A stretch of 64,000 bases of DNA from Argyresthia goedartella (GCA_949825045.1 OX463818.1:30830906-30894905), one strand, 5' to 3'. Counted from the stretch's first letter, positions 30,713 to 42,311 are shown. Numbers and translations: made by a program. The notes: generated from the letters alone by a model not told the origin.

Positions 30713-30837
30713 CAACAAGAAACGCTTAAAACTACTCCATTCCGTTATAGACCTTAAAACTACTCTGTATAGAACATAAAAACTGTTTTGCTGTTTTATT
30801 ACATTGGCGGCTTCGTTGACCGACATTAAGCTTCTAT

Positions 30838-30890
30838 GAGTGGGCACAAATGTGCCTCTGCCACCCTTTATGGGAAAAGGCGTGACGGTA
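30838..30890 (+). mobile_element. SINE-G tail scrap
   Basis: GAGTGGGCACAAATGTGCCT, CTGCCACCC and GGGAAAAGGCGTGACG match the SINE-G tail. Confidence 0.5.
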
Positions 30891-30994
30891 ACTTATGTTA
30901 TGAGACAAATAAGTACTAACTTGTTATGTAAATAGATCAATAAATAAGTGTAATTAAGTTGCGTAAATACTATAACATTTGCATATCCATTTAA

Positions 30995-31422
30995 GGTGCT
31001 ACGAAAATAAAATGGGGTTTTTTTCGAATCCATTTACTCCACCATGAAGTCATCTACAGATTTGATTTTTGGGTAAACGTTTATTGAGAATTTGATTAAG
31101 ATTTTCACCAAAACAAAAACGCGATTGGATGAAATTTTCTCGATAGAATTTAATTACGAAAACACCTCTAAATTATATTATTTTTTCCTGTAATTCTGAA
31201 ATCCTGACTAGTTTCATTGTGGAACTGCGTTCAAAATGTAGGTATTATGTATTCGCAAAATCTCCTGAAAAAACTTTTTAACAAAATAGAGTAGTTTATT
31301 TTTAAACAATTATTCTGTTGTTTAGCGCTACGGTTTTTCATTTTTTTCCGATTCCGTCCCTCTCACACTGCGGGTCTTTCCGCCTGGAGTAACGGGGACC
31401 TTTGCACGGACGAGGTATCGCC
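30995..31422 (+). mobile_element. MITE-T, 428 bp, TTAA target duplication
   Basis: GGTGCTACGAAAATAAAATG to GAGGTATCGCC, with TTAA on both sides (30991-30994, 31423-31426). Same length as 17051-17478 in the opposite orientation and nearly identical by eye, implying recent spread. No coding potential. Confidence 0.85.
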
Positions 31423-31426
31423 TTAA

Positions 31427-32149
31427 GGTTAAGGTTCGTGGAAAACTGAAATCACATATTTAAGACCTAATGTAAACCATGATATGCAAATAAAGTTTCT
31501 TATTTCTTATCAGAAAATAATGATTATCAGAACAAAATTTCTCCACAAAACTCAAATCTCCGAAAAAGGTTACTTTAATACTTGAATCATACAAATATTT
31601 CAGTAGACTCAGCTTGGCCAGTTCGCCAATAAATACAAACTCGATATGTTTTCAAATAAAATTCAATTTCCGGTCAAAGTAACTTTTTTTTCCATTTCCA
31701 AGAAGGCATCGATACCATATCTCCTTCTGGTTGGATGCGGCTAAGATGCGACGGCGACCGTACGTAAGTTACAATCGCTGCGGCCACATTTCCGGGTTGG
31801 CGAACGTTCGTGTTGCGACTAACATTAATTATTTACCGATATAAAAAAAAACTGATGAGCTTTAAACGCCTGAACCTATTTTCATGAAACATACGAACTA
31901 TCGAAATCAACTTCTGATTGAAAAAACAGCATTCAAATCGATTACGCTGCCGCTGATTTCCGTTGCATACAAGGCCATTACGCTCCCATAGCGAACTCGT
32001 GTATATTTTGAAATGCTGATACTCACACCTGGAACTCAAAATATTCAAAAAAATGCGTGCCACTCATGTATAGTTTGTAATGAGTGCGCGCGAAAGTTTA
32101 GTTCCAAACTATGCACGCTATGCAAAGGTTATATAAATGGGTATTAAAT
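31427..32149. other. No recognisable feature
   Basis: Unassigned; the frame at 31833-32063 (minus) has no motif. Confidence 0.4.
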
Positions 32150-32250
32150 TAAATATCAGGGAAAACACTGCGGTAGCTTAGGTGAAGGGTGAAGGGTCAT
32201 GTAACAACAACAAAAAATACTTAAAACATAAACTAAAGCACACATAAAAT
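32150..32250 (+). mobile_element. MITE-C core fragment
   Basis: AATATCAGGGAAAACACTGC, GGTAGCTTAGGTGAAGGG and AACAACAAAAAATACTTAAA match the MITE-C core. Both TIRs are lost. Confidence 0.55.
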
Positions 32251-33295
32251 ATTTATTTAATAACCCGGGTATTTACATTGGGCAATAGCCCATTATATAA
32301 CGGAACCATAATATTTGCGTAGACCAAAATATACACGATTGCGGCGTAATGATGTATAGTTTGGAAGACATTAGTGAAAACATTGCGTTTTAAACTATAC
32401 CCTTACATAATGGCCTTGTATGAAACGGCTATGCGCTACGATGCCACGGACAACAGACACACATACAATTGTTTAATACCCCTCTTTTTACGGTGGTGAC
32501 ATAGCTGACTCTTTTATAAGTATTTCCCGTCTACTTTTTTAATGCGAACATTCGTCGAAACCTGATAAAGTGGCCGAGGGGGTTGGGTAGGATATGGACC
32601 GCGGCCAAAGGATGAGAATTTCGCCATTCGCAGCATTACTTTTGACAAACGGTGTTGATATTTTGCAAGGAACTTATTTGGGAAATAAAATTGGTTCCTT
32701 TCTCTTGTAGGCAATATTAAACTTGTACGCCGCGGGGAAACCGTATGTGTGTTCATACCTACGATAACATGTATATTCCATCGGCCTTACTAATAAAAGA
32801 AAAGAAGAAGAAAAGAACTTATACAGTGTTTAGTCTTGCTTTGTCATTTGACATTCACTCGACGTGTGAAAAGGACAAAACACTGGATAAGTTAAACCGT
32901 GAATAACTTTTTTTATAAGTAAGGCCGTGAATGTACAAACCTACGCCTGTGTTTCCAAAAAGAGCTGCAGTATAATAGACGCCAAACATCTTGAACAAAA
33001 TGTGACGTGGTGGGGGAAAGTTTGCGCATGTACAATTACGTGCAAAAAAATCGGCGCATTTGAAATTCTCATTCCTACGTCTACAATTTAATTCCTTCTT
33101 TAGAGGTAGATCAATTTTGTATGTGTGTTCGGAAATGCTTCAAATGGAAATGCACATGGAAATGCACATGCATGAGACAAGAAGTAGGTACATGTGCTGA
33201 GTCCAACTAGATTTAATGGTTTGTGGGTATGACTATCAAAATAAAACTATACTTAATTAGCGGTATTTGTCGGCTTTATTGGTAAATAACTAAAC
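32251..33295. other. No recognisable feature
   Basis: Unassigned; short frames only. Confidence 0.4.
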
Positions 33296-33838
33296 TTAGT
33301 CTTGAGGTAAATAAGATATGCCTTCCATCAAGTCGTAACCTTGTCCAGTAGAAGCAGAGCTTGTCCTAGGTCTTGGTTCTTCGTCATCGAAATTTTCATA
33401 ATCAGAATCAATCTCGTCCTCATCATCATCATCATCATCATCCTCCGAGTCGCTGTCATCACCAACCAAAATAATAAATTGGTCAGTTACCAAATCTACA
33501 ACATGATCACTCTTTATATATTCTGTTTCAATCTCTATAACTTTTTGGCATAATTTTTCCCATTCGCTTTTGCCCATATTAGCAACTTTCTCCTTTACCA
33601 GATCTATAACTTTGGTAATGTTCCATTTGACATTTCTGCTACCGACATATCCTTTAATGGCTGCCCAAGCCATTTCAATGGGATTGAGATCAGGATGGTA
33701 TGGAGGTAAGCGAAGGACTGAATGGCCGTGTTCAGTTAAAATCTTATCAATGCTATATGATTTGTGTTGCTGTTTATGTAGTCTTATCAAGTTATACAGC
33801 TGTGGTTTATATACTCGGGATCGGGAAATGATATGAAG
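33296..33838 (-). pseudogene. DDE transposase C-terminal part with acidic tail
   Basis: Minus strand. An open frame runs back from the stop at 33296 through a TTG at 33790 to about 33838 or slightly beyond. It shows SRSRVYKPQLYNLIRLHKQ, then VLRLPPYHPDLNPIEMAWAA, the third-acidic-residue motif (LNPIE) of IS630/Tc1-mariner-type DDE enzymes. A KEKVANMGKSEWEKLCQKVI helix region follows, then an acidic run from the CATCAT repeat at 33418-33441 (about twelve Asp/Glu in a row) and a PRPRTSS segment. The first two catalytic Asp regions are absent, so it is a 5'-truncated remnant or one exon of a domesticated gene. Exact family not recognised. Confidence 0.6.
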
Positions 33839-33842
33839 AGAA

Positions 33843-33930
33843 CAGTCCGCGTCAAGATTCTTTGGCTCTGAGTGAGGTTAAAGAGCTTACCCCTCACTAT
33901 CGCTCACTCAGAAAAACTTGACTCGGACTG
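33843..33930. repeat. Imperfect inverted repeat
   Basis: CAGTCCGCGTCAAGATTC...CTGAGTGAGG (33843-33877) faces CGCTCACTCAG...TTGACTCGGACTG (33892-33930). Arms of about 35 bp with a few mismatches, at the upstream break of the transposase remnant. Confidence 0.6.
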
Positions 33931-35031
33931 CACACATCATTAGGATCTACTTTTCCAAATAAAAATAGCTATTATTTTTTCACACATTTCATTCGGAAAA
34001 GTAAGTTTTGCTCCACAACGAGAGAGCAAAATGCTACTTTTCTGTTTAAGCTACTTTTTTAATTCATTCATTGGCATCTAGCATTTGCGCACTATGTCAA
34101 TTGAAGACAAATCTTGATAAAATAAAACATGTTTCAAGTTTTAACTTTAACAACGTTATTTGAAAATTTATGAATTTTTCCTAATATTTAAAAAAAATGT
34201 CACAAGAAATTATATGTTTTACTGAAATCAAAACTAAAGATGACTGTTATTGTGAAATAATGCATATTGATATCCGATACCATTGTAATATTCGATTCGA
34301 TTATTTTTGCACATTGGTAAAAGTAGCACAGGAATATTTTATCTACACATCCCTAATCTTTCACAATCCGCTATTATAAAAAAAAATGTTTTCGTTCTTC
34401 GATTACTTCAAAAAAACGTGGTGAAAGTATAGTAAAAGAATAGTTATTTCATTATTGTAAGAGTATTTTATTTCAAATTTCCTCATAGTCGGTGTGAAAA
34501 GTTGTATGTGTCACTCAGGAGCAAAATTATTTTCGTCATGGGCTTTAACGCTTAAATCCTTAATTACGCTCAGGATTCTATCGTAGAATCCTTCGCTTCA
34601 CCCTGGATTCAATACCGCCCTCGCCGTAAATACATCATTTAGCTCCCTTGAGACACAAATAACTATTATCTCCATTTATAATAATGTACTCATAGTCAGG
34701 CCAATAACTTTATTTTAAGAAATATTTTAAAATAATTTGGATGTTTGTCTTGGCTTCATTTTGTTAAAACATTTCCGACTTCCATACAGTTATTCCTGGG
34801 TTTCCTTATGCATTGGGACGAATATACCATAATGTAGCTATGTAATTAAGATACTGCCGAATCATTAATTATTGAGGACATTATTGTGTCCTCAGAGGGT
34901 GTCATTAAGCTTATTTATCACTATACTTAACGATGTGTGACAACAAACATCATTATAGTACACGACACGATGCTTAAGTAATGTCTAGACATGGTCAAGC
35001 TAGACTACAGGCGGTATCATTTAACCAATTT
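33931..35031. other. No recognisable feature
   Basis: AT-rich, unassigned. Confidence 0.4.
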
Positions 35032-35292
35032 GTCGACCCGAATGGCCGAGCCGGCAGTGACCCTGCCTACGAAGCCAAAGGTCCCGGGTTCGAGTCCCGG
35101 TGGGGTAAATATTTGTTTGATGAGAACGGATGTTTGCACCCTAGTCATGGTTTTTTATCTATCTAAGTATAATATTTATCTATATAAGTATGTGTATCGT
35201 TGTCTAGTACCCAAGATACAGGGAATCCTAGTTTGGGGCTAGATCAATGTGTGTAAATAGTGTCCAAGGTAATATTATATATTATTATTATT
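35032..35292 (+). mobile_element. SINE-A copy
   Basis: Complete: GTCGACCCGAATGGCCGAGC head, GGTTCGAGTCCCGG B box, CAGGGAATCCTAGTTTGGGG tail, TTA-rich end. Confidence 0.85.
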
Positions 35293-35295
35293 ACC

Positions 35296-35935
35296 GGCCG
35301 AGTGCGAGTCGGATCCGTACCACCGAACAACAAAACTGGTTTTTCCTTAATCGTCATGAAGCTGCTTATGATTTCATCTTGGTAGGAGAAATGAGGATCT
35401 CCTGAGATATAGTGCTGACGTGTAGCTGTGACAGGATCCGGTCGGAGAGCAACTTCATCATCAACATCGTTTTGAACCATTATTACCATGAAGCCGATTT
35501 GGACAGAATAATTTAAGTTTCACTTCTCCATACGTTTGGTGCCGGGTTTTGTATTGATAAGTGAATAATTCACCAAGCTAAAAACTTTTTAAAAACCGCC
35601 TTCGAGTTGAAGCCCTATTTCTTCTTCCCCGTACGGGATGCCAATGAAGTCTTTGTACATTAAGAGTCCTCATCAAACCTTTTGCTGCACGGAACCACAA
35701 ACCAAAACGTCGTCTATGGATATATTTTGGGTTTTTGTTGAATTTTTCAAAAAGCGCTAAATCTATTTTGATAAAATTCATATGGGACCACCTCTGAAGT
35801 ATGGCCTACCAATCAAAACAAGAATCATCAAAATCGTTTCATAATTGACGGAGTAATCGCGTAACACACATGCAAAAAAAGAACTGCCAAGTGCGTGTTG
35901 GACTCGCGTTGAGAGGCTTTTGTACAGAAATAATA
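35296..35935. repeat. Degenerate Rep-E ends and FB-F debris
   Basis: GGCCGAGTGCGAGTCGGATC at 35296 and GCCAAGTGCGTGTTGGACTC near 35887 resemble the Rep-E right end in reverse. CGGTCGGAGAGCAACTTCAT and ACATCGTTTTGAACCATTAT (35438-35485) resemble FB-F arms. Too decayed for exact limits. Confidence 0.4.
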
Positions 35936-36112
35936 GGAGTAACACCATCAAGATATCCTAATATATATATATTCGATATAATATCGAGTAATGCCATGTC
36001 AAGTATTGTTTCTAACGAACGATATAGAACGAACGAGTATTTTTATACCGTAATTTATTAATATAATAAGAAACAAACGAATGCTGCAATTAGTACCAAT
36101 CAATTCAATATA

Positions 36113-36463
36113 TGTCACCCTAAGATTGTGAAAACCGTTAGTTAATAATCTAACGTCTTTTTACCGTTAGTTTACAAACTATCGATAATACTGCTTACGA
36201 TAAGAAGTCAAGTGTATTACTGGTTTAAACTTGAATTGCAAACGAAATACCAGGGCAAACACTGCGGTAGCTTAGGTGAAGCTAGGTTAGGTTAGCTTAG
36301 CAGCGAAGCCCCCGAATAGTCTTCGTGTTAGGTTGACATGTAAGAAGAACAACAAAAGAAACGTAAATTCTAAACCCTGTCACTCTGGCTTACAATTTGT
36401 CGACAGTTGACAAACAATCGCGTTAGTTTATAAACTAACGGTTTTGACAATCTTACGGTGATA
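36113..36463 (+). mobile_element. MITE-H copy with TA target
   Basis: Starts TGTCACCCTAAGATTGTGAA and ends TGACAATCTTACGGTGATA. AACCGTTAGTT-type motifs are repeated and inverted inside. It shares the core AAACACTGCGGTAGCTTAGG with MITE-C and holds a short GTTAGGTTAG stretch. TA precedes (36111-36112) and follows (36464-36465); the following TA is the insertion point of maT copy 1. Confidence 0.7.
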
Positions 36464-36465
36464 TA

Positions 36466-37766
36466 CATAGTCAGGTCATAAGTTCTGTCACACAATAAAA
36501 ACTTTTGAATTTAGGCCACAAAAAAGTTTATTGAATTCGAATTTCGAATTTTTCATGAAAATAAAAATGTGTACTTTTTAGAATTTTCCTCATTTTTAAA
36601 TATGGAGTGGACACTTAAAGAAGACCGTGTTGCAGTTATTGCGTTGCATCGTTGCGGTTACGCGCCAATTCAGATTTTCGACTTACTGAAAAATTTTAAA
36701 TTAACCAAAAGATTCGTTTATCGTACCATAAAACGATACAATGAAGACTCTAGTGTAGATGACAGGTCAAGAAGTGGTCGCCCTCGCTCTGTTAGGACTC
36801 CAGCAGTGATAAAAGCTGTGAAGGCGCGAATTCAAAGAAATCCCATACGTAAGCAGAAACTGTTGGCCCTTCAGATGGGGTTAAGCAGGACCACGGTGAA
36901 AAGGGTGTTAAATGAAGACTTAGGGCTTAGGGCATATCGAAGAAAAACAGGACATCGTTTGGACGCTCGTTTAATGGACCTGAGACTGAAGAGATGCCGC
37001 GTTTTGTTGAAGCGGTACGCGGGAAAAAAGCATCGGGAAATTCTTTTTTCGGATGAAAAAATTTTCACCCTGGAAGAGAGCTACAACAAACAAAATGATA
37101 AGGTGTACGCACACAGCAGTGAAGAAGCGAGCAACCGTATTCCGCGTGTCCAACGAGGTCATTTTCCATCCTCGCTCATGGTTTGGTTGGGAGTCTCTTA
37201 TTGGGCTTAACTGAGGTACATTTTTGTGAGAAAGGCGTAAAAACGAATGCAGTTGTGTATCAAAATACATTCCTCAAGAACCTTGTGGAACCTGTTTCTC
37301 ATACCATGTTTAATAACAGGCACTGGGTATTCCAACAAGATTTTGCGCCAGCTCATAGAGCGAAAAGCAGACAAGACTGGCTGGCGGCGCGTGAAATCGA
37401 CTTCATCCGGCACGAAGACTGGCCCTCCTCCAGTCCAGATTTGAGTCCGTTAGATTACAAGATATGGCAACACTTGGAGGAAAAGGCCTGCTCAAAGCCT
37501 CATCCTGATTTGGAGTCACTCAAGGCATCCTTGATTAAGGCAGCCGCCGATATTGACATGGACCTCGTTCGTGCTGCGATAGACGACTGGCCGCGCAGAA
37601 TAAAGGGCTGTATTCAAAATCGCGGGGGTCATTTTGAATAAACTTTATTACCATAAGAATCTATGTTTTATTAAGTTCATTTTGCTATATAAATGTTTAC
37701 ATAAATAATAAACATGTCTAAATTATTTCATATTGCACATGTGACAGAACTTATGACCTGACTATG
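36466..37766 (+). mobile_element. maT-type (DD37D) transposon, copy 1
   Basis: 1301-bp element with 26-bp TIRs (CATAGTCAGGTCATAAGTTC at the left; exact inverse at 37741-37766) and TA on each side (36464-36465, 37767-37768). The mature length and ends match copies 2 and 3. Its transposase is frameshifted, so it could move only in trans. Confidence 0.92.
36602..37641 (+). pseudogene. maT transposase, one-base frameshift
   Basis: Begins at MEWTLKEDRV, the first ATG; an upstream in-frame GTG at 36569 is an unlikely start. Same architecture as 50810-51850: paired helix-turn-helix region, GRPRS hinge, three catalytic Asp. One G is missing in the GGGG run near 37203 (GGG here). Translation ends at 37210, with the second and third catalytic Asp out of frame. 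Private changes include Phe for Ser right after the second catalytic Asp (QQDFAP). Otherwise about 15 residue differences from copy 2 by eye. Confidence 0.9.
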
Positions 37767-37768
37767 TA

Positions 37769-38080
37769 TATGTGTATAATATCAATAATCTATTGAATAG
37801 ATAAGCTTGTGTTTTTTGAGAAGATCTTACTAGATACCTTGGTACGAGACGTCGCTTGTCATGCTGCTGCCACTGATCAGACCAATCAGGGGGGCTTGCA
37901 GCACTGCATTATCGTATAGTCCTACCCCTCCCCTGTTTCGGGGATGAAACGAAACTTGGGAGTCTTGTCATACTAGAAACCTTTTTTTTTTTAATGGCGT
38001 TGCCAGGTTTTTTTATATATATATATATATCATCTGGTAGTCTTATCGAAGTGGGTTTAGTGTCGTGGGCTCGCCACTCA
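37769..38080. other. No recognisable gene
   Basis: Holds a TA run (38013-38030) and a GC-richer patch near 37880-37950; nothing assignable. Confidence 0.4.
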
Positions 38081-38333
38081 TAATAATAATAATACCTTGG
38101 ACACTATTTACACACATTGATCTAGCCCCAAACTAGGATTCCCTGTATCTTGGGTACTAGACAACTTGGCTAATACACATACTTATATAGATAAATAGTA
38201 TACTTAGATAGATAAACAACCATAACTAGGGTACAAACATCCGTTCTCATCAAACAAATATTTGCTCCCACCGGGACTCGAACCCGGGACACTTCGTAGG
38301 CAGGGTCACTGCCGACTGGGCCATTTGGGTCGT
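38081..38333 (-). mobile_element. SINE-A copy
   Basis: Reverse complement of SINE-A: TAATAATAATACCTTGGACA (tail) to GCCGACTGGGCCATTTGGGT (head). B box CGGGTTCGAGTCCCGG. Confidence 0.85.
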
Positions 38334-38724
38334 ATAACTAATAGCGCGTGTTTAACCTTTTGAGCGGCAATAAACATATTGTTAAAACGATTGTTACTAT
38401 TTTTTGCTAGGTGTGGTCAAACTCTAGCCTGCATTGCAATTTTCAGCTCTCTAAGACATCAGGAAATAACCTAAAATTCAGTTTTTCACACAAACTTTGC
38501 ACCCCAGATTTAGGAGGTTGGGGGGAATAAAGTTGTGGATTTCGGAGTTTTTATGGGATATGGGTGCAAACATGTGCTTGCATACCAAATTTCAGATTTT
38601 TAGGACTTCAGCAAGTGTCCTAGGTTTTGATGACATGCGGATCGGTCATATTATTGAGCACAACTTTTATAAAGTTAGTCTTAAAAATATAATAAAAATT
38701 ATATTTGGAATCCTCACACCATGC
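38334..38724. other. No recognisable feature
   Basis: Unassigned. Confidence 0.4.
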
Positions 38725-38800
38725 CCTTTCATTCCCACGACACAGGGCATCCTAGTGTGGGGCTTGTAAATAAATGTGCTTGTAAATAAATGTTTGTTTA
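38725..38800 (+). mobile_element. SINE-B tail scrap
   Basis: CCCACGACACAGGGCATCCT then AGTGTGGGGCTTGTA; head and body missing. Confidence 0.6.
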
Positions 38801-39212
38801 ATGTTTATTAGCTGCTCATTTCTATTTCTGTCGTGGAACGTCACCAAAATACTCCTCCAACCTTGCCAGTGTTTGCATATCATTATGAGACTCTTATAAG
38901 TGCGCATACGGTGCATCCAACTCAGCCTCGAGAGCTCTTTACATTCTTTCCAGACTAAAGTAGGGTTTCTCTTATTATTTCACTCAGTTTCTTTGTAGGT
39001 CACTCGTTTTGAAGGGTCGCTCCCGGTTGGACACTTAAATAATTGCTTTCATAATATTCTCGATTCAACCGTACTGCTAGGTATCATCATCGTCATCATA
39101 CTCACCCCACATCGCCTCACTGCGGAGCACAGGCCGCAACTCTAGCGTAAATCATCAGGTATACAGTGTGTAGTACAAAGGTGCATAGTCGTATGTTGAG
39201 GGGTTGATATAG
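38801..39212. other. No recognisable gene
   Basis: Near 39100-39130, CGCCTCACTGCGGAGCACAG resembles the LINE-tail-like sequences at 2300 and 57340. The remainder is unassigned. Confidence 0.4.
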
Positions 39213-39628
39213 ATGTCGCAGTTCGTTGGTTAAATCAGACACCTAACTCTCTAGACCGTTGATAAAATATACCGACGTTTAACCAAGTCACTAAAATTCC
39301 GTCAGACAAGTGAGTGAACCAAACGTTTAATGAGTTGTTCTTACATGTTCAATCTAACACGAAGGATAAAGAGGACCTCGCCTCGCCCACCGCCTTTACC
39401 CTTCATCTAAGCTACCGCAGTGTTTTGCTCTGATTTAACCTGTGCAAATTAGCTGTTGTCGTGACGCCATCTTGTTTTCCAACACGCCGGCTTTCGGTAA
39501 GACAGATTGTTAAACGTTTTCGACGATGCTTTATTTAAATCAAAATGCTGACTTGGTTAAACGTCGGCATTTAATTAAAGGTCTAGAGAGTTCGTTAAGT
39601 GTCTTATTTAACCAACCAACTGCGACAT
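39213..39628. mobile_element. Foldback element with about 95-bp arms, MITE-C debris inside
   Basis: Left ATGTCGCAGTTCGTTGGTTA to about 39300 is the inverse of the right arm ending TTAACCAACCAACTGCGACAT (39628). Both arms contain CTCTAGACC and ACGTTTAACCAAGTCA. The interior 39335-39440 is MITE-C core in reverse (TTCATCTAAGCTACCGCAGT). Non-coding. Confidence 0.75.
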
Positions 39629-39845
39629 ATGTCATCATTCTGAACAACTTTTACTGTGACACCGATTTGATTAGAGCAAATTTATTTTTCATTCCTCCAT
39701 ACTTTTGTACCCGGGCGGTCGGCTGATTTGTGTGGGGAAGTGAAAAATAAAGTTGCTCTGATCAAATCGGTTTCATGGCTCCAAATGTTGTCCCTTATAA
39801 CATCTTAAAATAAGACTACCCTTTCTGTTACACCATGTATAGCCA
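39629..39845 (+). mobile_element. FB-F foldback element
   Basis: ACCGATTTGATTAGAGCAAA (left inner arm) faces TTGCTCTGATCAAATCGGTT (right inner arm), with TCATCATTCTGAACAACTTT outside and a right end TTTCTGTTACACCATGTATA. It abuts the preceding foldback. Confidence 0.65.
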
Positions 39846-39892
39846 CTCGTCAGTGGTCAGGGGTGTCAAAAAATGGCCTGCGATTTTTTTTT

Positions 39893-40114
39893 TATAATAA
39901 TAATAATAACTTGGTTACTATTTACACACATTGATCTAGCCCCAAACTAGGATTCCCTGTATCTTGGGTACTAGACAACGATAGACATACTTATATAAAT
40001 AAATATTATACTTAGATAGATAAACAACAATGACTAGGGTACAAACGTCCGTTCTCATCAAACAAATATTTGCCCCCACCGGGACTCGAACCCGGGACCC
40101 TTGGCTTCGTAGGC
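39893..40114 (-). mobile_element. SINE-A, head truncated
   Basis: Tail and body intact in reverse. The sequence stops at GGCTTCGTAGGCAGC, inside the tRNA-like head, losing the A box. Confidence 0.8.
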
Positions 40115-40437
40115 AGCATTTTGAACCTTATTACTTGGTTCAAATACTATGAAAATAAAATCAATCATCTGCTGATGGCCCCACAGCTGAGTGGATATGC
40201 GAATTGACTTATATAGATTTTTTTAACGATTGGGTTGGAAAATGTGTCTACTTAGGAATACCCCGTTTTGACCTCGGAGCCGGATTGTTTGCCTGCTTTT
40301 CTTGTATTAGACGACGTATACGGTACAAGTAAGAGAAAGGACTCTTGAGAACGATGGGTCAGATTTATAAGTCTAACGGATAAATATAATAATAATAATA
40401 AAAATCGTTTATTGATAAATAAGCTTAAAAATTTTCC
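40115..40437. other. No recognisable feature
   Basis: Unassigned. Confidence 0.4.
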
Positions 40438-40490
40438 CAGTGTCTCTAGGCCCCACACTAGGATACCCTGTGTCGTGGGGACTAGTCTCT
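40438..40490 (-). mobile_element. SINE-B tail scrap
   Basis: GGCCCCACACTAGGATACCC then TGTGTCGTGGGGACTAG in reverse. Confidence 0.55.
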
Positions 40491-41073
40491 TTCGCTTAAT
40501 GTACTTACTTTAAAGTTATCTTATAATTATAAATTTAACTGAAGTTAAAAACAATTAATAATAGTAGTAAATGTAGCAGGAATGAAATTTTATTGGGGAT
40601 AGTAATCTACACAATCTACGGGAATTTTTAAAATGTATTACCAAATAGCACATTTTCAGTGCTGTCATAACCAAGTTCCAGAAGCCAGATACGTATTGTT
40701 TTTTGGAGTGATATTTCGTGATATGTAGTAGTGTTTTAATTTGTTAATTTTAGTGTAAAGAGAAGGGCCTAAAAATAAAAAAGTTCTCTGTGCGAATCAG
40801 TTTGGCAGAAGGGGACGCCCCACGAAGGAAATCTTATATATTTTTTTTTTATCTTATTTATTTTATAAGCCATACATCTTATGATTAAGTCAGCTTAAAA
40901 ATAATTAACAAAGTTACAGTGCTTACAGTATTACTTAAACAAAAGAAAATAACATTAAATAAATCTAAAATTGGTTAGTTATATAAGTATTTTGTAGTGT
41001 TCCCATCTGAGATTCAAAGAGGTTATCAAGAAACTTAAGAAGCTGTTACTATACTCGAGAGTGAACTCTGAGC
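40491..41073. other. No recognisable gene
   Basis: Possibly includes 3' UTR of the LINE fragment at 41074-41532 (minus strand), but no terminal motif was identified. Confidence 0.35.
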
Positions 41074-41532
41074 TTAGAATTCGATGGAAAAGGAAGAGAA
41101 GATCCCCCACAGAGCACCGAGTTTCTTCGAGGAGGTCCAGCCTGATCTATTTTGATTTCGAATAGAAAAAATCGCCGTTTTATGGAAGCGCAACAAGGTC
41201 ATCATGATAAATAGTGGTCGCAGGCTTAGGAGTTTGCAGTCTTTGTATAACTCATTTGTAGGGTAGCGGAACGGTTTGGAATACGCCACCCGCAGTACCG
41301 TGCGTTGCGCTCGCTCAACGTGAATCATATACGTGCCGGCGGCAGTACCCCAAGCAATAATGCAATACGAGAGAATTGTCTGGCATAACGCATTATAGAT
41401 CATTCGGACAGTTATTTCGTTTGCCACCATTCGATATTCAATCCAATATTTAATAGAGAAATGTTTATCTATACGGTTTTTATTTAGTAATGTTAATTCT
41501 GTATGGTTCCAGCTGGAGCCTGCAATTATCAT
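41074..41532 (-). pseudogene. LINE ORF2 C-terminal fragment
   Basis: Minus-strand frame contains YNALCQTILSYCIIAWGTAA, then HVERAQRTVLRVAYSKPFRY and CKLLSLRPLFIMMTLLRF. This is the post-RT thumb/connector region of Jockey/CR1-group LINEs (compare SYFHSVMSYGILLWG in LINE-Y). The residues before it do not align to an RT, indicating a frameshift or truncation upstream. A different family from LINE-Y. Confidence 0.65.
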
Positions 41533-41539
41533 TAACTGA

Positions 41540-41712
41540 GTAAAAATTACCCTCCTTCTGGTGCAGTCGGATAAAAAGTATCCTATGTGATAATCTAGCG
41601 CATAAACTATCTGTGTGCTAAATTTAACTCAAATCCGTTCAAATCAAAGACGTTTTAGTGTGATTGAGGCACAAAAAATCATATATACTTCACTTTCACA
41701 ATTAATATATTA
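41540..41712 (+). repeat. TACTAGCTG-family repeat, 3' part
   Basis: TACCCTCCTTCTGGTGCAGT, AAGTATCCTATGTGATAATC and TTTTAGTGTGATTGAGGCAC match 50151-50402. The left end is missing. Confidence 0.6.
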
Positions 41713-41900
41713 CAGTATCACAAACATTGCTTCTGGCCCTACACTAGGATACCATATGTCGTGGGAACCGACAGCGACGTCGCACAGAAACACATCCAAG
41801 ACCTGGGTTTATTTTTTTCACCCCCAGCCGGGGATCGAACCCGGGACCTCTCGCATGATAGGCAGAGCCACAACCGCTGTGCCGCAGAGCTCGTCTAAAA
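41713..41900 (-). mobile_element. SINE-B copy
   Basis: Reverse complement: tail CCTAGTGTAGGGCCAGAAGC; B box GGTTCGATCCCCGGCTGG; head GACGAGCTCTGCGGCACAGC. Confidence 0.8.
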
Positions 41901-42311
41901 AGCAGCTTGAAAACGTAATGTGGACATTTTTAAGCCGCCCTAACAGCCTGTTATGATGTTCGGATTTCTAATATTATCTACCACCCACCACTTCCAGGAA
42001 AAATCAAATGATAACAAGATGACTGACGAGAAAACACACAATCGACAAATCAACGGTATTGAAACTAAACTAAAACTGAAAAGTAATAATACTAATTCCA
42101 AGCTTTACCAACCCTCCATTCTTAGTTATCTCCCAACAACAAAACTGGTTTCATTACATCCATCTCCAGTTGGAACTTCAGCCCTTGATCTGCCGTTTCT
42201 GAAGCGTCTTAGGAAACTTAGGGGTGTACATTTATTGCGTCAGACAATTTTAACCGACCTTTCTGACCCCCTGCCTCGTCTTCTTCTTTGGGTGCCAGCC
42301 ATCTGGGTGAC
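41901..42311. other. No recognisable feature
   Basis: A 124-codon frame (41953-42327) has no recognisable domain. Confidence 0.35.

Noticed and set aside
36569..36601. Upstream GTG start for the maT transposases
   Set aside because: The ATG 11 codons later gives the usual family length and N-terminus; GTG starts are not expected here.
36971..37270. 99-codon minus-strand frame (and equivalents in the other maT copies)
   Set aside because: Antisense shadow that recurs in all three transposase copies.
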